Positions 40,464-50,470 of a stretch of 64,000 bases of DNA are shown here, in pieces. The stretch is from the NCBI RefSeq assembly GCF_014199915.1, contig NZ_JACHOO010000008.1, positions 1 to 64,000 on the forward strand, in the 5' to 3' direction. The position numbers and the translations under genes are program-made. The stretch is from Prosthecomicrobium pneumaticum. Lineage in GTDB: Bacteria > Pseudomonadota > Alphaproteobacteria > Rhizobiales > Kaistiaceae. The number at the start of each line of letters is the position of its first letter. The first letter of the stretch is position 1. The notes under the pieces were generated by a model, which saw only the letters and a program-made list of their open reading frames with translations, was not told the DNA's origin and did not search any database.

Positions 40464-41585
40464 ATGGTACGGATGAGTCCCGCCACGCTGCCTGCCCCCT
40501 CCCCCGCCGACCTGCTCGCCTGGTACGACCGCCACGCCCGGACGCTTCCCTGGCGGGTCGGGCCGAAGGCCGGCCGGAACGGCACGCGGCCCGATCCCTA
40601 TCGGGTCTGGCTCTCCGAGGTGATGCTGCAGCAGACGACGGTCACCGCGGTGAAGCCCTATTTCGAGACCTTCACGCGCAACTGGCCGACCGTCGCCGAC
40701 CTCGCCGCGGCACCCGACGAGGCGGTGCTCGCCGCGTGGGCGGGCCTCGGCTATTACTCGCGCGCCCGCAATCTGATCGCCTGTGCCCGTGCGGTCGCCT
40801 TCGACCATGGCGGGGTCTTCCCCGACAGCGAGGCGGGCCTGCGCGCTTTGCCCGGCATCGGGGCCTATACCGCCGCGGCGATCGCGGCGATCGCCTTCGA
40901 CCGGCCGGCCGCGGTGGTCGACGGCAATGTCGAGCGTGTGCTCGCGCGCGTCTTCGCGGTCGAAACGCCGCTCCCGGCCGCGAAGCGCGACATCGGACGC
41001 CTGCAGGCATCGCTCACCCCGGCTGGGCGGCCGGGCGACTATGCGCAGGCGATGATGGATCTCGGCGCCACGATCTGCACGCCGAAGCGGCCGGCCTGCG
41101 TGCTCTGCCCCTGGCAGGCGTGCTGCGCCGCCCATGCCGCCGGGACGGAGACGCTCTATCCCGTCAGGCCGGCCAGGGCCGCGAAGCCGGAGCGCGGCGG
41201 CGCCGCCTTCGTCGCGGTCCGGGCGGACGGCGCCGTGCTGCTCGCCCGCCGGCCGGAGCGCGGCCTGCTCGGCGGCATGACCGGCGTGCCGGGAACAGAA
41301 TGGGCGGCCGATTTCGACCCCGACCGGGCGCTCGCCGCAGCGCCGTTCATCGCCGCCTGGACGCGTGTGCCGGCGCCCGTCGTCCATGTCTTCACCCATT
41401 TCCGGCTGACGCTCGACATCTGGACGGCGCCGCTTCCCGCCGCGACGCGCCCGCCCGAAGGCTTCTGGTGGTCGGCGCCCGAAGCGCTCTCCGGCGAGGC
41501 GCTGCCGAGCGTCATGAAGAAGGCGATCACCGCCGCTATGCCGGAGGCCTTCCGACCCGCTCCGCGCAAAGGACGCCGCGCTTGA
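40464..41585 (+). CDS. mutY: A/G-specific adenine glycosylase MutY
   Basis: A 373-residue base-excision repair enzyme that removes adenine opposite 8-oxoguanine. Features: VWLSEVMLQQTTVTAVKPYF (catalytic Glu), the helix-hairpin-helix LPGIGAYTAAAIAAIAF, DLGATICT (catalytic Asp), the 4Fe-4S cluster C-x6-C-x2-C-x5-C in CTPKRPACVLCPWQACC, and a C-terminal NUDIX-like 8-oxoG reading domain ending with VFTHFRLTLDIW. The start is at 40464, or three codons later. Its stop overlaps the next start as TTGA. Confidence 0.96.
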   Translation: MVRMSPATLPAPSPADLLAWYDRHARTLPWRVGPKAGRNGTRPDPYRVWLSEVMLQQTTVTAVKPYFETFTRNWPTVADLAAAPDEAVLAAWAGLGYYSRARNLIACARAVAFDHGGVFPDSEAGLRALPGIGAYTAAAIAAIAFDRPAAVVDGNVERVLARVFAVETPLPAAKRDIGRLQASLTPAGRPGDYAQAMMDLGATICTPKRPACVLCPWQACCAAHAAGTETLYPVRPARAAKPERGGAAFVAVRADGAVLLARRPERGLLGGMTGVPGTEWAADFDPDRALAAAPFIAAWTRVPAPVVHVFTHFRLTLDIWTAPLPAATRPPEGFWWSAPEALSGEALPSVMKKAITAAMPEAFRPAPRKGRRA

Positions 41586-42196
41586 CCGAGATCCGCCACA
41601 TCGTCTTCGACATCGGCCGCGTGCTGATCCAGTGGGACCCCGAACTGCCCTATCACCGGCTGTTTCCCGACGCCGAAGAGCGCCGCCGCTTCCTCGCCGA
41701 GGTCTGCACCTCGGCATGGAACCACGAGCAGGACCGCGGCCGGAGCTGGGCGGACGCAGAGGCGGTCCTGATCGCCGAGCATCCGCAGCACGAGGCGGCG
41801 ATTCGCTTCTGGCGGGCGAACTGGCACGAGATGGTGCCGGGCGACATTCCCGAGAGCGTCGCCATCCTTTCGACGCTGATCGCCGGCGGGCACGACGTCA
41901 CCGCGCTCACCAACTTTGCCACGGACACCTTCGAGGAGGCGGTCGCCCGCTTCCCGTTCCTTGCCACCTTCCGCGGCGTGACGGTTTCCGGGCGGGTCGG
42001 GCTCTGCAAGCCCGACCGGGCGATCTACCACCACCATGCCGCGGCCTACGGCCTCGATCCGGCGGCGACGCTCTTCTTCGACGATACGTTGCCGAACGTC
42101 CTCGCCGCCCGCGAGGCCGGCTGGAATGCCGAACTCTTCCTCGATCCGGCCGGCATGCGGGCCGATCTCGCGCGCTACGGCGTGCTGCCGGGGTAG
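41582..42196 (+). CDS. HAD-superfamily hydrolase (subfamily IA)
   Basis: A 204-residue protein from a TTG start at 41582 that overlaps the mutY stop. HAD motifs: IRHIVFDIGRVLIQWDPELP (motif I, with Ile in place of a residue between the two usual Asp, so DxG rather than DxD), VTALTNFATDTFEEA (motif II), LCKPDRAIYHHHAAAYG (Lys) and LFFDDTLPNVLAAREAG (motif IV). The FDIGRVLI form is typical of the YihX/YfnB-like phosphatases that act on small sugar phosphates such as glucose-1-phosphate. The missing second Asp may lower general phosphatase activity. Confidence 0.88.
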   Translation: MTEIRHIVFDIGRVLIQWDPELPYHRLFPDAEERRRFLAEVCTSAWNHEQDRGRSWADAEAVLIAEHPQHEAAIRFWRANWHEMVPGDIPESVAILSTLIAGGHDVTALTNFATDTFEEAVARFPFLATFRGVTVSGRVGLCKPDRAIYHHHAAAYGLDPAATLFFDDTLPNVLAAREAGWNAELFLDPAGMRADLARYGVLPG

Positions 42197-42284
42197 CCGG
42201 ACGCTCCGCTTCGTGATGGCGGACCAAGCGACCCGGTGCATCCCGTCTCGGGAGACGGCGCAAGGGTCGACAGGCGCGGTCGAA

Positions 42285-42309
42285 CCCTCTCCCGCTCCGC
42301 GGGAGAGGG
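42285..42309. terminator. Perfect palindrome between convergent genes (CCCTCTCCC family)
   Basis: CCCTCTCCCGC (42285-42295) and GCGGGAGAGGG (42299-42309) form a perfect 11-bp stem with a TCC loop, between the HAD gene and ccrM, which converge. It may terminate both. Confidence 0.55.
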
Positions 42310-42323
42310 CAGGGTGAGGGCCT

Positions 42324-43521
<1,198 letters not shown>

Positions 43522-43551
43522 CGAGCGGTTGCGGACCGGCGGGCGAGCGCG

Positions 43552-44940
43552 TCAGCGCGCCGGCAGGCGCAGCGTCACGGCGAGCCCGGGGCCGGCATCG
43601 TCGAGCGTGATCGAGCCGTCGTGCAGCCGCGCGACCGCGGCGACGAGGCTCAAGCCGAGGCCGCTGCCGGGCTGCGAGCGGCTCTTCTCGAGCCGCACGA
43701 AGCGTTGCAGCACCCGGGCACGGTCGGCCTCCGGCACGCCGGGTCCATTGTCGGCGACCGTCACCACCGCAAGGTCGCCCTCGCGCCGGACATGGATCCG
43801 CGCCGCAGGGGTGCGCAGGTCGCCCTCCTCGCCGGCGGCATATTTGATCGCGTTGTCGACGAGATTGGCGAGCGCCTGGCCGATCAGCTCGCGTACACCC
43901 TCCACGGTCACCGCACCTTCCGCTTCCACCGAAAGAGCGACGCCTGCTTCCTCCGCCAGCGGCTCGTAGAGATCGACCACATCGGCCGCCACCTCGGCGA
44001 GGTCGACCGGCGCCCTTGAGCCGTCCGGCGAACCGGCCTCGATGCGGGCGATCATCAGCAGCGCGTTGAAGGTGCGGATCAGATGGTCGGATTCCTCGAT
44101 CGTCGCCTCGAGCGCGGCGCGATAGGCGTCGCTCCGCTCGGGCCCGGCGAGCGCGCTCTCGACCCGGTTGCGCAGCCGGGTGAGCGGCGTCTTCAGATCG
44201 TGGGCGACATTGTCGGTGACGTCCTTGAGGCCGTAGAGCAGCGCCTCGATACGATCGAGCATGGCGTTGAGGCTCGCCGCCAGCCGGTCGAACTCGTCGC
44301 CCGTGCCGGTGATCTCGAGCCGGCCGGAGAGGTCGCCCTCCATGATCCGCCGGCTCGTCGCGGCGACCGAGTCGATCCGCTTCAGCACGCGCCGGCTGAC
44401 GAAGAACCAGGAGACGAGCGCGAGCCCGATCATCAGCACGACGATCGAGAACAGCGAACGCTCGACGATGTCGCGGAATTTCTGCGTCTCGGAGATGTCG
44501 CGGCCGACCAGCATCCTGTAGCCGCCCGGCAGTTGCAGCACCTGGACGAGCGCGGTGTTGACGCTCGCGACATCGGCCATGCGCTGATAGTTGATCGCCA
44601 CCGGATCGAGCCCGACCCGCTCCATCAGCGCCGGGGCGATCGCCGTCACATTGCCGGTGATCACGTCGCCCTCGGCATCGGTGACGACATAGAGGCTCGC
44701 CCCCGGCGCGCGGCTGCGCTGGTCGACCGTGCGGATCACCGCCGGCAGCCCGCCGAGCCGGCCCTGTTCGGCGAGGCCGCGGATCTCGGCGTCGAGCGTC
44801 TCGCGCACCTGGTCGCCGATCAGCCGGTCGGTGGTCTTCGAGATCGACACGACGAAGACCAGCGCGAAGGCGGTGAAGACCACGAAATAGATCGCGGAGA
44901 GCTTGAACGCGGTGGTGCGGACGACCCTACCGAACGCCAT
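43552..44940 (-). CDS. Sensor histidine kinase (HAMP, HisKA, HATPase)
   Basis: A 462-residue inner-membrane kinase. Membrane segments at about 13-34 and 164-182 enclose a 130-residue periplasmic sensor. Then a HAMP domain (183-235), the H box NVAHDLKTPLTRLRNRVE with phosphorylated His 247, the N box QALANLVDNAIKYA, the G1 box VADNGPGVP and the G2 segment GSGLGLSLV. Its start overlaps the response regulator stop by 14 bases. In many rhizobia the same kinase/regulator pair sits next to degP, as here, and an envelope-related signal is suspected. Confidence 0.95.
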   Translation of the reverse strand: MAFGRVVRTTAFKLSAIYFVVFTAFALVFVVSISKTTDRLIGDQVRETLDAEIRGLAEQGRLGGLPAVIRTVDQRSRAPGASLYVVTDAEGDVITGNVTAIAPALMERVGLDPVAINYQRMADVASVNTALVQVLQLPGGYRMLVGRDISETQKFRDIVERSLFSIVVLMIGLALVSWFFVSRRVLKRIDSVAATSRRIMEGDLSGRLEITGTGDEFDRLAASLNAMLDRIEALLYGLKDVTDNVAHDLKTPLTRLRNRVESALAGPERSDAYRAALEATIEESDHLIRTFNALLMIARIEAGSPDGSRAPVDLAEVAADVVDLYEPLAEEAGVALSVEAEGAVTVEGVRELIGQALANLVDNAIKYAAGEEGDLRTPAARIHVRREGDLAVVTVADNGPGVPEADRARVLQRFVRLEKSRSQPGSGLGLSLVAAVARLHDGSITLDDAGPGLAVTLRLPAR

Positions 44941-45607
44941 CGCGGATCATGTAGCCGGCCCCGCGCACGGTGTGCAGCAGCGGCTCGTCGAAACCCTTGT
45001 CGATCTTCGAGCGCAGCCGCGAGACGTGCACGTCGATCACGTTGGTCTGCGGGTCGAAATGGTAGTCCCAGACATTCTCGAGCAGCATGGTGCGGGTGAC
45101 CACCTGGCCGGCATGCTTCATCAGATATTCGAGCAGGCGGAATTCGCGCGGCTGCAGCGGGATCGGCTGGCCGGCGCGGCGCACCTCGCGCGACAGGCGG
45201 TCGAGCTCGAGCGAGCCGACGCGGATGAGCGTGTCCGTCTCGCCGGGCTTGCGGCGGCGGGCGAGCACCTCGACGCGGGCGAGCAGTTCGGAAAAGGCAT
45301 AGGGCTTCGGCAGATAGTCGTCGCCGCCTGCCCGCAGACCCTTGACGCGGTCGTCGACCTGGCCGAGCGCGGAGAGGATCAGCACCGGCGTGTCGTCGCC
45401 GCGGCGGCGCATCTCGGCGACGATCGACAGACCGTCGCGCTTCGGCAGCATGCGATCGACGACGAGCACGTCGTAATGGCCGTCCTCGACGAGATGCGCG
45501 CCGGTCTCGCCGTCGGCGGCATGGTCGGCGACGTGACCGGCCTCCTTCAGCGCCTTGACGAGATAGGCGGCCGCCTCGCGGTCGTCTTCGATCAGCAGGA
45601 TTCGCAT
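44927..45607 (-). CDS. OmpR/PhoB-family response regulator
   Basis: A 226-residue regulator. Receiver domain 1-115 with acidic pocket IEDD (7-9), phosphorylated Asp 51 (VLVVDRMLPKRDG) and Lys 101 (DDYLPKPYAF). DNA-binding winged helix 125-222: LQPREFRLLEYLMKHAGQVV, then RTMLLENVWDYHFDPQTNVI and VHVSRLRSKID. The CAT at 45605-45607 fixes the start. It is the first gene of the operon with the kinase. The ATG to degP gap is 176 bases. Confidence 0.95.
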   Translation of the reverse strand: MRILLIEDDREAAAYLVKALKEAGHVADHAADGETGAHLVEDGHYDVLVVDRMLPKRDGLSIVAEMRRRGDDTPVLILSALGQVDDRVKGLRAGGDDYLPKPYAFSELLARVEVLARRRKPGETDTLIRVGSLELDRLSREVRRAGQPIPLQPREFRLLEYLMKHAGQVVTRTMLLENVWDYHFDPQTNVIDVHVSRLRSKIDKGFDEPLLHTVRGAGYMIRDGVR

Positions 45608-45783
45608 GGGGGCACGATAGCCGATATCGCGCGCGACGGGCAGCGAGAGCATCGGACCCTCCCTCGAGAGGTAAAGGGGGCCGGCAGGCGGTGCGGCTTC
45701 CGCCTGCCGGCGCCGGACGAAGGCATCGTGGGGGCTTGGCGCAAGGGCTTGCGCGCCTTCGTCCGGATCGAGCGGTCGGGCGA

Positions 45784-47328
45784 TCAGGCCCGGCCGAAGG
45801 GGATGGCGATGAAGCGCGTATCGTCGCCCGACTTGAGGCGCATCAGGACCGCCTTGAGGCCGTCCTTCTTCGCCGAGGCGATCGCCCGCTCGACATCCGC
45901 CGGGCGGCTCACGTCGACCCCGCCGACCGACAGGATGACGTCGCCCTGCGAGATGCCGCGCTCGGCGGCCGCGCCGTCGGGATCGACCTCGGCGACCACC
46001 ACACCCGGGCCATCCGAGGCGGGGGCGATGGCGATGCCGAGATCGGCGACCGAGGCGGGCTTGGCGTCCGACTGGTCCTGATCATCGGCCGAGGCCTGCC
46101 GCTGGTCTGCCGGCATGCGGCCGAGCGTCACCGAAACCTGACGCCCCTTGCCGTCGCGCCAGACGTCGAGCGAGACCTTCGAGCCGGGCGCATAGCCGGC
46201 GATGATCTGGGCGAGACCGCGCGCGTCCTCGACCTTCTTGCCGTCGACCGAGCGGATGACGTCGCCGGCGCGGATGCCCGCTTCGCGCGCCGGGCTGTCG
46301 GCCTGCGGCTCGTTGACGAGCGCGCCTTCGGTGCCCTCGAGCCGGAGGCTGTCGGCAATGTCGGCGGTGACCGGCTGGATCTGCACACCGAGCCAGCCGC
46401 GGACCACCTCGCCATGCTCCTTCAGCTGCTCGATGACGAGCCGCGCGGTGCGCGCCGAGATGTCGAAGGCGATGCCGACATTGCCGCCGGAGGGCGAATA
46501 GATCGCCGTGTTGATGCCGATCACCTCGCCCTTGAGGTTGAAGGTCGGGCCACCGGAATTGCCCTGGTTCACCGCGGCATCGATCTGGATGTAGTCGTCA
46601 TAGGGACCCGAACCGATCTCGCGGCCGAGCGCCGAGACGATGCCGGCCGTCACCGTGCCGCCGAGGCCGAACGGATTGCCGACCGCCACCACCCAGTCGC
46701 CGACGCGGGTGCCGGCGTCGTCCTGCGCGAAGGCGGCATATTTGAACTTGGTGCCGTTCGGCTCGACCTTGAGGAGGGCGAGGTCGGTCTTCGGGTCGGC
46801 GCCGATCAGTTTGGCCGTGTGCTCCTTGCCGTCATCCGTCGTCACGACGAATTCGGTGCCCTTGTCGACGACGTGATTGTTCGTCACGACATAGCCGTCT
46901 TCGGAGATGAAGAAGCCGGAACCGAGGCCGATGCGCGGCACCCGACGGGTCTCGCCGCCCTGCCCCTGACCCTGGCCGCCCTGCCGGTCGCGGAATTCGC
47001 GGAAGAAGCGCTCGAAGGGCGAGCCGGGGGGCAAGTCGGGCAGGCCGTCGAGGCCGCTCATGCGGGTCTCGGTGGTCTCGGATTTCACCCGGACGCTGAC
47101 GACTGCGCCGCGAACCTGCTGCACGACGTCGGCAAAGGAGAAGACGGCGGGCGGGTTCTCGACACGCACCTGTTCGGCGAAAGCCGGCGTGGCCCGCGTC
47201 ATCACCGCCTCGGCGGCGATGCCGCCGCCGGCGATCGCGACGAGGGCGGTGCCGAGCAGGGCGTGACGGCGCAGGGCGGCGAGGAACGAGCCCTTCCGGC
47301 CGCTTTCGTTCTCAGTGTTGGCGGACAT
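45784..47328 (-). CDS. degP: Do-family periplasmic serine protease (DegP/HtrA)
   Basis: A 514-residue HtrA protease-chaperone. A signal peptide or anchor (HALLGTALVAIAGGGIAAEA) precedes the trypsin-like domain with His in VTNNHVVD, Asp in KTDLALLKVE and Ser in NQGNSGGPTFNLKG, and two PDZ domains (about 300-390 with RGWLGVQIQP and REAGIRAGDVI; about 425-510 with AERGISQGDVILSVGG). It acts on misfolded proteins in the periplasm. It lies directly upstream of the regulator/kinase pair on the same strand. A Gln/Gly-rich loop (GGQGQGQGG) is the usual LA-loop extension. Confidence 0.96.
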   Translation of the reverse strand: MSANTENESGRKGSFLAALRRHALLGTALVAIAGGGIAAEAVMTRATPAFAEQVRVENPPAVFSFADVVQQVRGAVVSVRVKSETTETRMSGLDGLPDLPPGSPFERFFREFRDRQGGQGQGQGGETRRVPRIGLGSGFFISEDGYVVTNNHVVDKGTEFVVTTDDGKEHTAKLIGADPKTDLALLKVEPNGTKFKYAAFAQDDAGTRVGDWVVAVGNPFGLGGTVTAGIVSALGREIGSGPYDDYIQIDAAVNQGNSGGPTFNLKGEVIGINTAIYSPSGGNVGIAFDISARTARLVIEQLKEHGEVVRGWLGVQIQPVTADIADSLRLEGTEGALVNEPQADSPAREAGIRAGDVIRSVDGKKVEDARGLAQIIAGYAPGSKVSLDVWRDGKGRQVSVTLGRMPADQRQASADDQDQSDAKPASVADLGIAIAPASDGPGVVVAEVDPDGAAAERGISQGDVILSVGGVDVSRPADVERAIASAKKDGLKAVLMRLKSGDDTRFIAIPFGRA

Positions 47329-47486
47329 GCTCTCTCTCCATATCGGTCGGATCGGTTTCGGCGACGACCTGTGGCGTCACCGTCGAGAGAGAGAATGCCG
47401 CCACCCACCTTACGGCTGCCTGTCGAGAAGATGAAAGCTTGGTAATGTGGCGTGAGGCGGCGGGCAGCCGGGGTGAGCGGGGCGCG

Positions 47487-47511
47487 CCCTCTCCCACGGC
47501 GCGGGAGAGGG
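47487..47511. repeat. Palindrome of the CCCTCTCCC family
   Basis: CCCTCTCCC (47487-47495) and GGGAGAGGG (47503-47511) pair perfectly around a 7-base loop, downstream of the GntR-type gene. Same family as 16526, 42285 and 62066; it may serve as terminator. Confidence 0.5.
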
Positions 47512-47584
47512 GGGTGAGGGTCCGACCCTCTCTTCCGTACCGAGCGGTCGCCTCGCCGCTTCGTCCGCGCCGGCGGGGGGCGCG

Positions 47585-48298
47585 CTACCGCGCGGCGAGG
47601 GCCTGCTGTCCGAGGAGAAAGTTCGACTTGTTCGCCTCGAGATGGACCCGCATAGCGGCCTCGGCGCGCTTCGCGTCACGGGTCGCGAGGCCCTCATAGA
47701 TCGCCCGGTGCTGCTCGGTCGCGATCGGCAGGGCGTGCGGCGCCTGATTGCTGATCCGGCGGGCGGCGGATTGCCACCAGCGCGACGAGAACATGAACCG
47801 GTCGAGAATCCGGTTCCGGGTCGCCCGGCAGATCTCCATGTGGAATTCGAGGTCGAGCCGGATGTAGGCGTCCGGGTCGTCATGCGCCGCGGGCATGGCG
47901 TCGAGCATGGTCCGCAGCCGCTCGAGATCCTCTCGCGACAGCGTGCGTGCCGCCTCGGCGGCGATCGCCGGCTCGAAGATGACGCGCGCATCGTGCAGTT
48001 CGAGGAGCAGTTCGCGCACCTGGTCGGGCGGCAGCCACTCGATCAGCAGCGGACTGAGATAGTCCCACTCGGCGATCGGCCGAACCGTCACCCGCCGACC
48101 CTGCGCAATCTCGACCATATCCAGCGAGGCGAGAATCTTGAGCGCCTCGCGCGCCACCGCGCGGGAAACGCCGAACTCGGTGGTGATCTGCAGTTCGGAG
48201 GGAACGAGGCCGTCCGCGAAGACGTTCGTCGCGATCCGGCGGATCAGCACGCCGGCGATCTGAACGGGAAGCGTTCTGAGCTGCACCTTGACCGTCAA
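47585..48298 (-). CDS. GntR-family regulator, FadR subgroup
   Basis: A 237-residue regulator. I place the start at a TTG (48298) after GGGGTGG; a GTG four codons later is the alternative. The winged helix covers about 5-70 (LVPSELQITTEFGVSRAVAR as the recognition part, then LASLDMVEIAQGRRV), and the FCD effector domain about 90-230, with the metal-binding Asp/His set in YIRLDLEFHMEICRATRN and a later HRAIYEGL. FadR/FCD regulators commonly answer to sugar acids or other organic acids, which fits the divergent cluster starting at 49165. Confidence 0.9.
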   Translation of the reverse strand: MTVKVQLRTLPVQIAGVLIRRIATNVFADGLVPSELQITTEFGVSRAVAREALKILASLDMVEIAQGRRVTVRPIAEWDYLSPLLIEWLPPDQVRELLLELHDARVIFEPAIAAEAARTLSREDLERLRTMLDAMPAAHDDPDAYIRLDLEFHMEICRATRNRILDRFMFSSRWWQSAARRISNQAPHALPIATEQHRAIYEGLATRDAKRAEAAMRVHLEANKSNFLLGQQALAAR

Positions 48299-49164
48299 GA
48301 TCGTGCCACCCCGACGCAGACCGTGTCGCGCGGCAGCACCCGCCCCCTGCGAGCCGCCCCGCCGGATCCGGCTGTTCCGCTCGTCATCATCTCGGCCGCT
48401 CCTCGGCTGCCCTCGGTTGCGCCCGCCACGGGTCGAAGGGGATGGTTGCACGGTCCGCCGGCTTTGTCATGGCGTTCCTCGGTCGTCCCGACCGTCATGG
48501 CGCAAGCGACGCGCCGCGGCAATGCCCCCGCCGGGTGCAGCCGGGAAAAGAGCGGCAGGCGAGGACGAAGGCGGGCGGTCCAATGGCCTGCGCGCCCCGC
48601 GTCCTCGCATGAGGGCGGGCCGCCGTCTGGCGGGACGTCGCTCGGGGGCGGCGGGACCCCATTCGAGGGTGACGTCGGCGCCGGCCCGTCCGCCCCGAGG
48701 GCAGAAGCCCGCGCATCCTGACTAGGCCGGCCGTCTGGCCTCATCGATCGTGCCGCCCGCTTGACCTCCACCAAGGGGCAGAGTAGCATCAACTTATCGG
48801 ACAAGTCGATAAGCATACCAGCGCCGCAAAGGCGCGGAGTCCGATCTCGCAGCGGCCCACGGCACGGCGGGGAGGAACAATGCCAGGAGAGGTTGCGCGG
48901 GTGCGCCCGCCTCTGCATCCACAGGCGAAGACGTCGCTTTTCCGGCACGAGGAGCCGGGATCGGCTCTCCAGGGCCGGCCATCAGCGACGACCCTGCCGT
49001 CCCAGCGCCGGGCTGCACCGCCCGGCGCCCCGATCCTGTCTCGAAGAAGAGGGGTGCCGCCACCATCCGGCGCCGGCCTGTGCCGGCGCATGTCCTGATC
49101 CATCCCCTGCCCGCCGGGAGGAGCGCGGCGGCGCAGAGGCATCCACGACAAGGGAGGAACCAAC
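48299..49164. promoter_or_regulatory. Long divergent control region with a GntR-type palindrome
   Basis: No convincing gene is seen in these 866 bases; frames are open but the products are Arg/Pro-rich and without motifs. CTTATCG (48793-48799) and CGATAAG (48807-48813), separated by GACAAGT, form a perfect 7-bp inverted repeat with 21-bp total length in the only AT-rich patch. It is the likely operator for the GntR regulator and the transport operon. The ribosome site GGGAGGAAC precedes the ATG at 49165. Confidence 0.5.
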
Positions 49165-50469
49165 ATGTCCTACAAGTTTTCCAAGCACGGCCTGCTTTCG
49201 AGGCGCGGTTTCCTCGGCGGATCCGCGGCGCTGCTCGGTGCATCGAGCCTGTCCGCCCCGCACATTGCCCGGGCCGCTCCGGGCGACGAGATCCGGGCGC
49301 TGTTGATCACCGGCGGCCCGCTCTACCCGAAATATTGGGAAAAGGTGGTCTCCGACTTCACCGAAAAGACCGGCATCCGCGTCCGCTACGACCTGCTCGA
49401 ATTCACCCCCCTCACCACCAAGATCGTCACGCTCGGCGCCGCCCGCAGCAATCTCTATGACGTGTTCAGCACGCATACCGCGCAGATCGACTCCTTCTTC
49501 AATTATTTCGGAGCCCTCAACGAATATTTCAGCGAGGACGAGCTCAAGGACTTCTATCAGGTCGGCGTCGACTATCTGGTCGATCCGAAGAACAAGAACC
49601 TCGCGGCCATTCCGCGCAACATGGACTCCCGCTCGCAGTATTACCGCTCCGACGTCTATGCCGAGCACGGCCTGAAGGCGGCGGAGACGTGGGAGGACCT
49701 CGTCGACGTCAGCCGGAAGCTGACCGGCGGCGGCTATTACGGCCTCGTCGTGCCGGGTCAAGGCGATCCCGCGCAGCGCACCTTCAGCGACTTCCTCTGG
49801 CAGGCGGGCGGCGACTGGGTCGACGAGAACGGCAAGCCGGCCTTCAATGCGGCGCCCGGCATCGAGGCGCTGACCTTCTATCGCGACCTGATCCACAAGT
49901 GGAAGGTTGTGCCGCCCGACGCCGTCTCCTATCAGTGGAACGAGAACTCGACCCAGTTCTCCTCCGGCGCGGTGATGGACACGTTCGACTGGCCGGGCGC
50001 CTTTGCGACGCTCTCCAATCCGGAGACCTCCAAGGTCGTCGGCAAGTGGTCGACGGCCCCCTATGTGCGGCACAGGAAGTCGATCTCCTGCGCCATCTCG
50101 CACGCCATGGCGCTGAACAGCCTGTCGAAGCGCAAGGGCCCCGCGGTCGAGTTCATCAAATACACGGTGAGCCCGGAAGCGCAGCTCCTCAACTTCAACG
50201 AGTTCTCGAACTTTCCGAGCCGGGTGTCGGTCGCCAAACAGGTCGTTTCGGAGGCGAGCGGCGCCAAGGCGGAATGGCTCGGCCAGCTCGAGCAGACCAT
50301 CGCCACCGGCAAGGAATGGCCCAAGCTGCCCGGCTTCTCGCGCGTCTGCACGCTGATGTTCGCGACCATCGAGCGGGCGCTCAGCAATCAGGCGACGCCG
50401 GAGGACGCCCTCAACCAGGCCGCCGCCGAGGCCCTGCAGATCATGACGCAGGCGGGGGCCTATCAGTAG
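49165..50469 (+). CDS. Extracellular solute-binding protein, family 1 (Tat-exported)
   Basis: A 434-residue binding protein for an oligosaccharide- or polyol-type ABC importer. The twin-arginine signal LLSRRGFLGGSAALLGASSL suggests folding before export. The mature part has the family 1 layout: IRALLITGGPLYPKYWEKVV, a FTEKTGIRVRYDLLEF strand, RTFSDFLWQAGGDWVDENGK and a C-terminal helix bundle. The product lies 1 base before the first permease gene. It opens the catabolic cluster under the palindrome at 48793. The ligand is unknown; the downstream enzymes suggest a sugar acid or its precursor. Confidence 0.9.
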   Translation: MSYKFSKHGLLSRRGFLGGSAALLGASSLSAPHIARAAPGDEIRALLITGGPLYPKYWEKVVSDFTEKTGIRVRYDLLEFTPLTTKIVTLGAARSNLYDVFSTHTAQIDSFFNYFGALNEYFSEDELKDFYQVGVDYLVDPKNKNLAAIPRNMDSRSQYYRSDVYAEHGLKAAETWEDLVDVSRKLTGGGYYGLVVPGQGDPAQRTFSDFLWQAGGDWVDENGKPAFNAAPGIEALTFYRDLIHKWKVVPPDAVSYQWNENSTQFSSGAVMDTFDWPGAFATLSNPETSKVVGKWSTAPYVRHRKSISCAISHAMALNSLSKRKGPAVEFIKYTVSPEAQLLNFNEFSNFPSRVSVAKQVVSEASGAKAEWLGQLEQTIATGKEWPKLPGFSRVCTLMFATIERALSNQATPEDALNQAAAEALQIMTQAGAYQ

Positions 50470-50470
50470 C

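Noticed and set aside
48452-49164. Genes in the GntR-ABC intergenic region
   Set aside because: Frames up to about 200 codons exist on both strands but lack ribosome sites, motifs and normal amino-acid composition.
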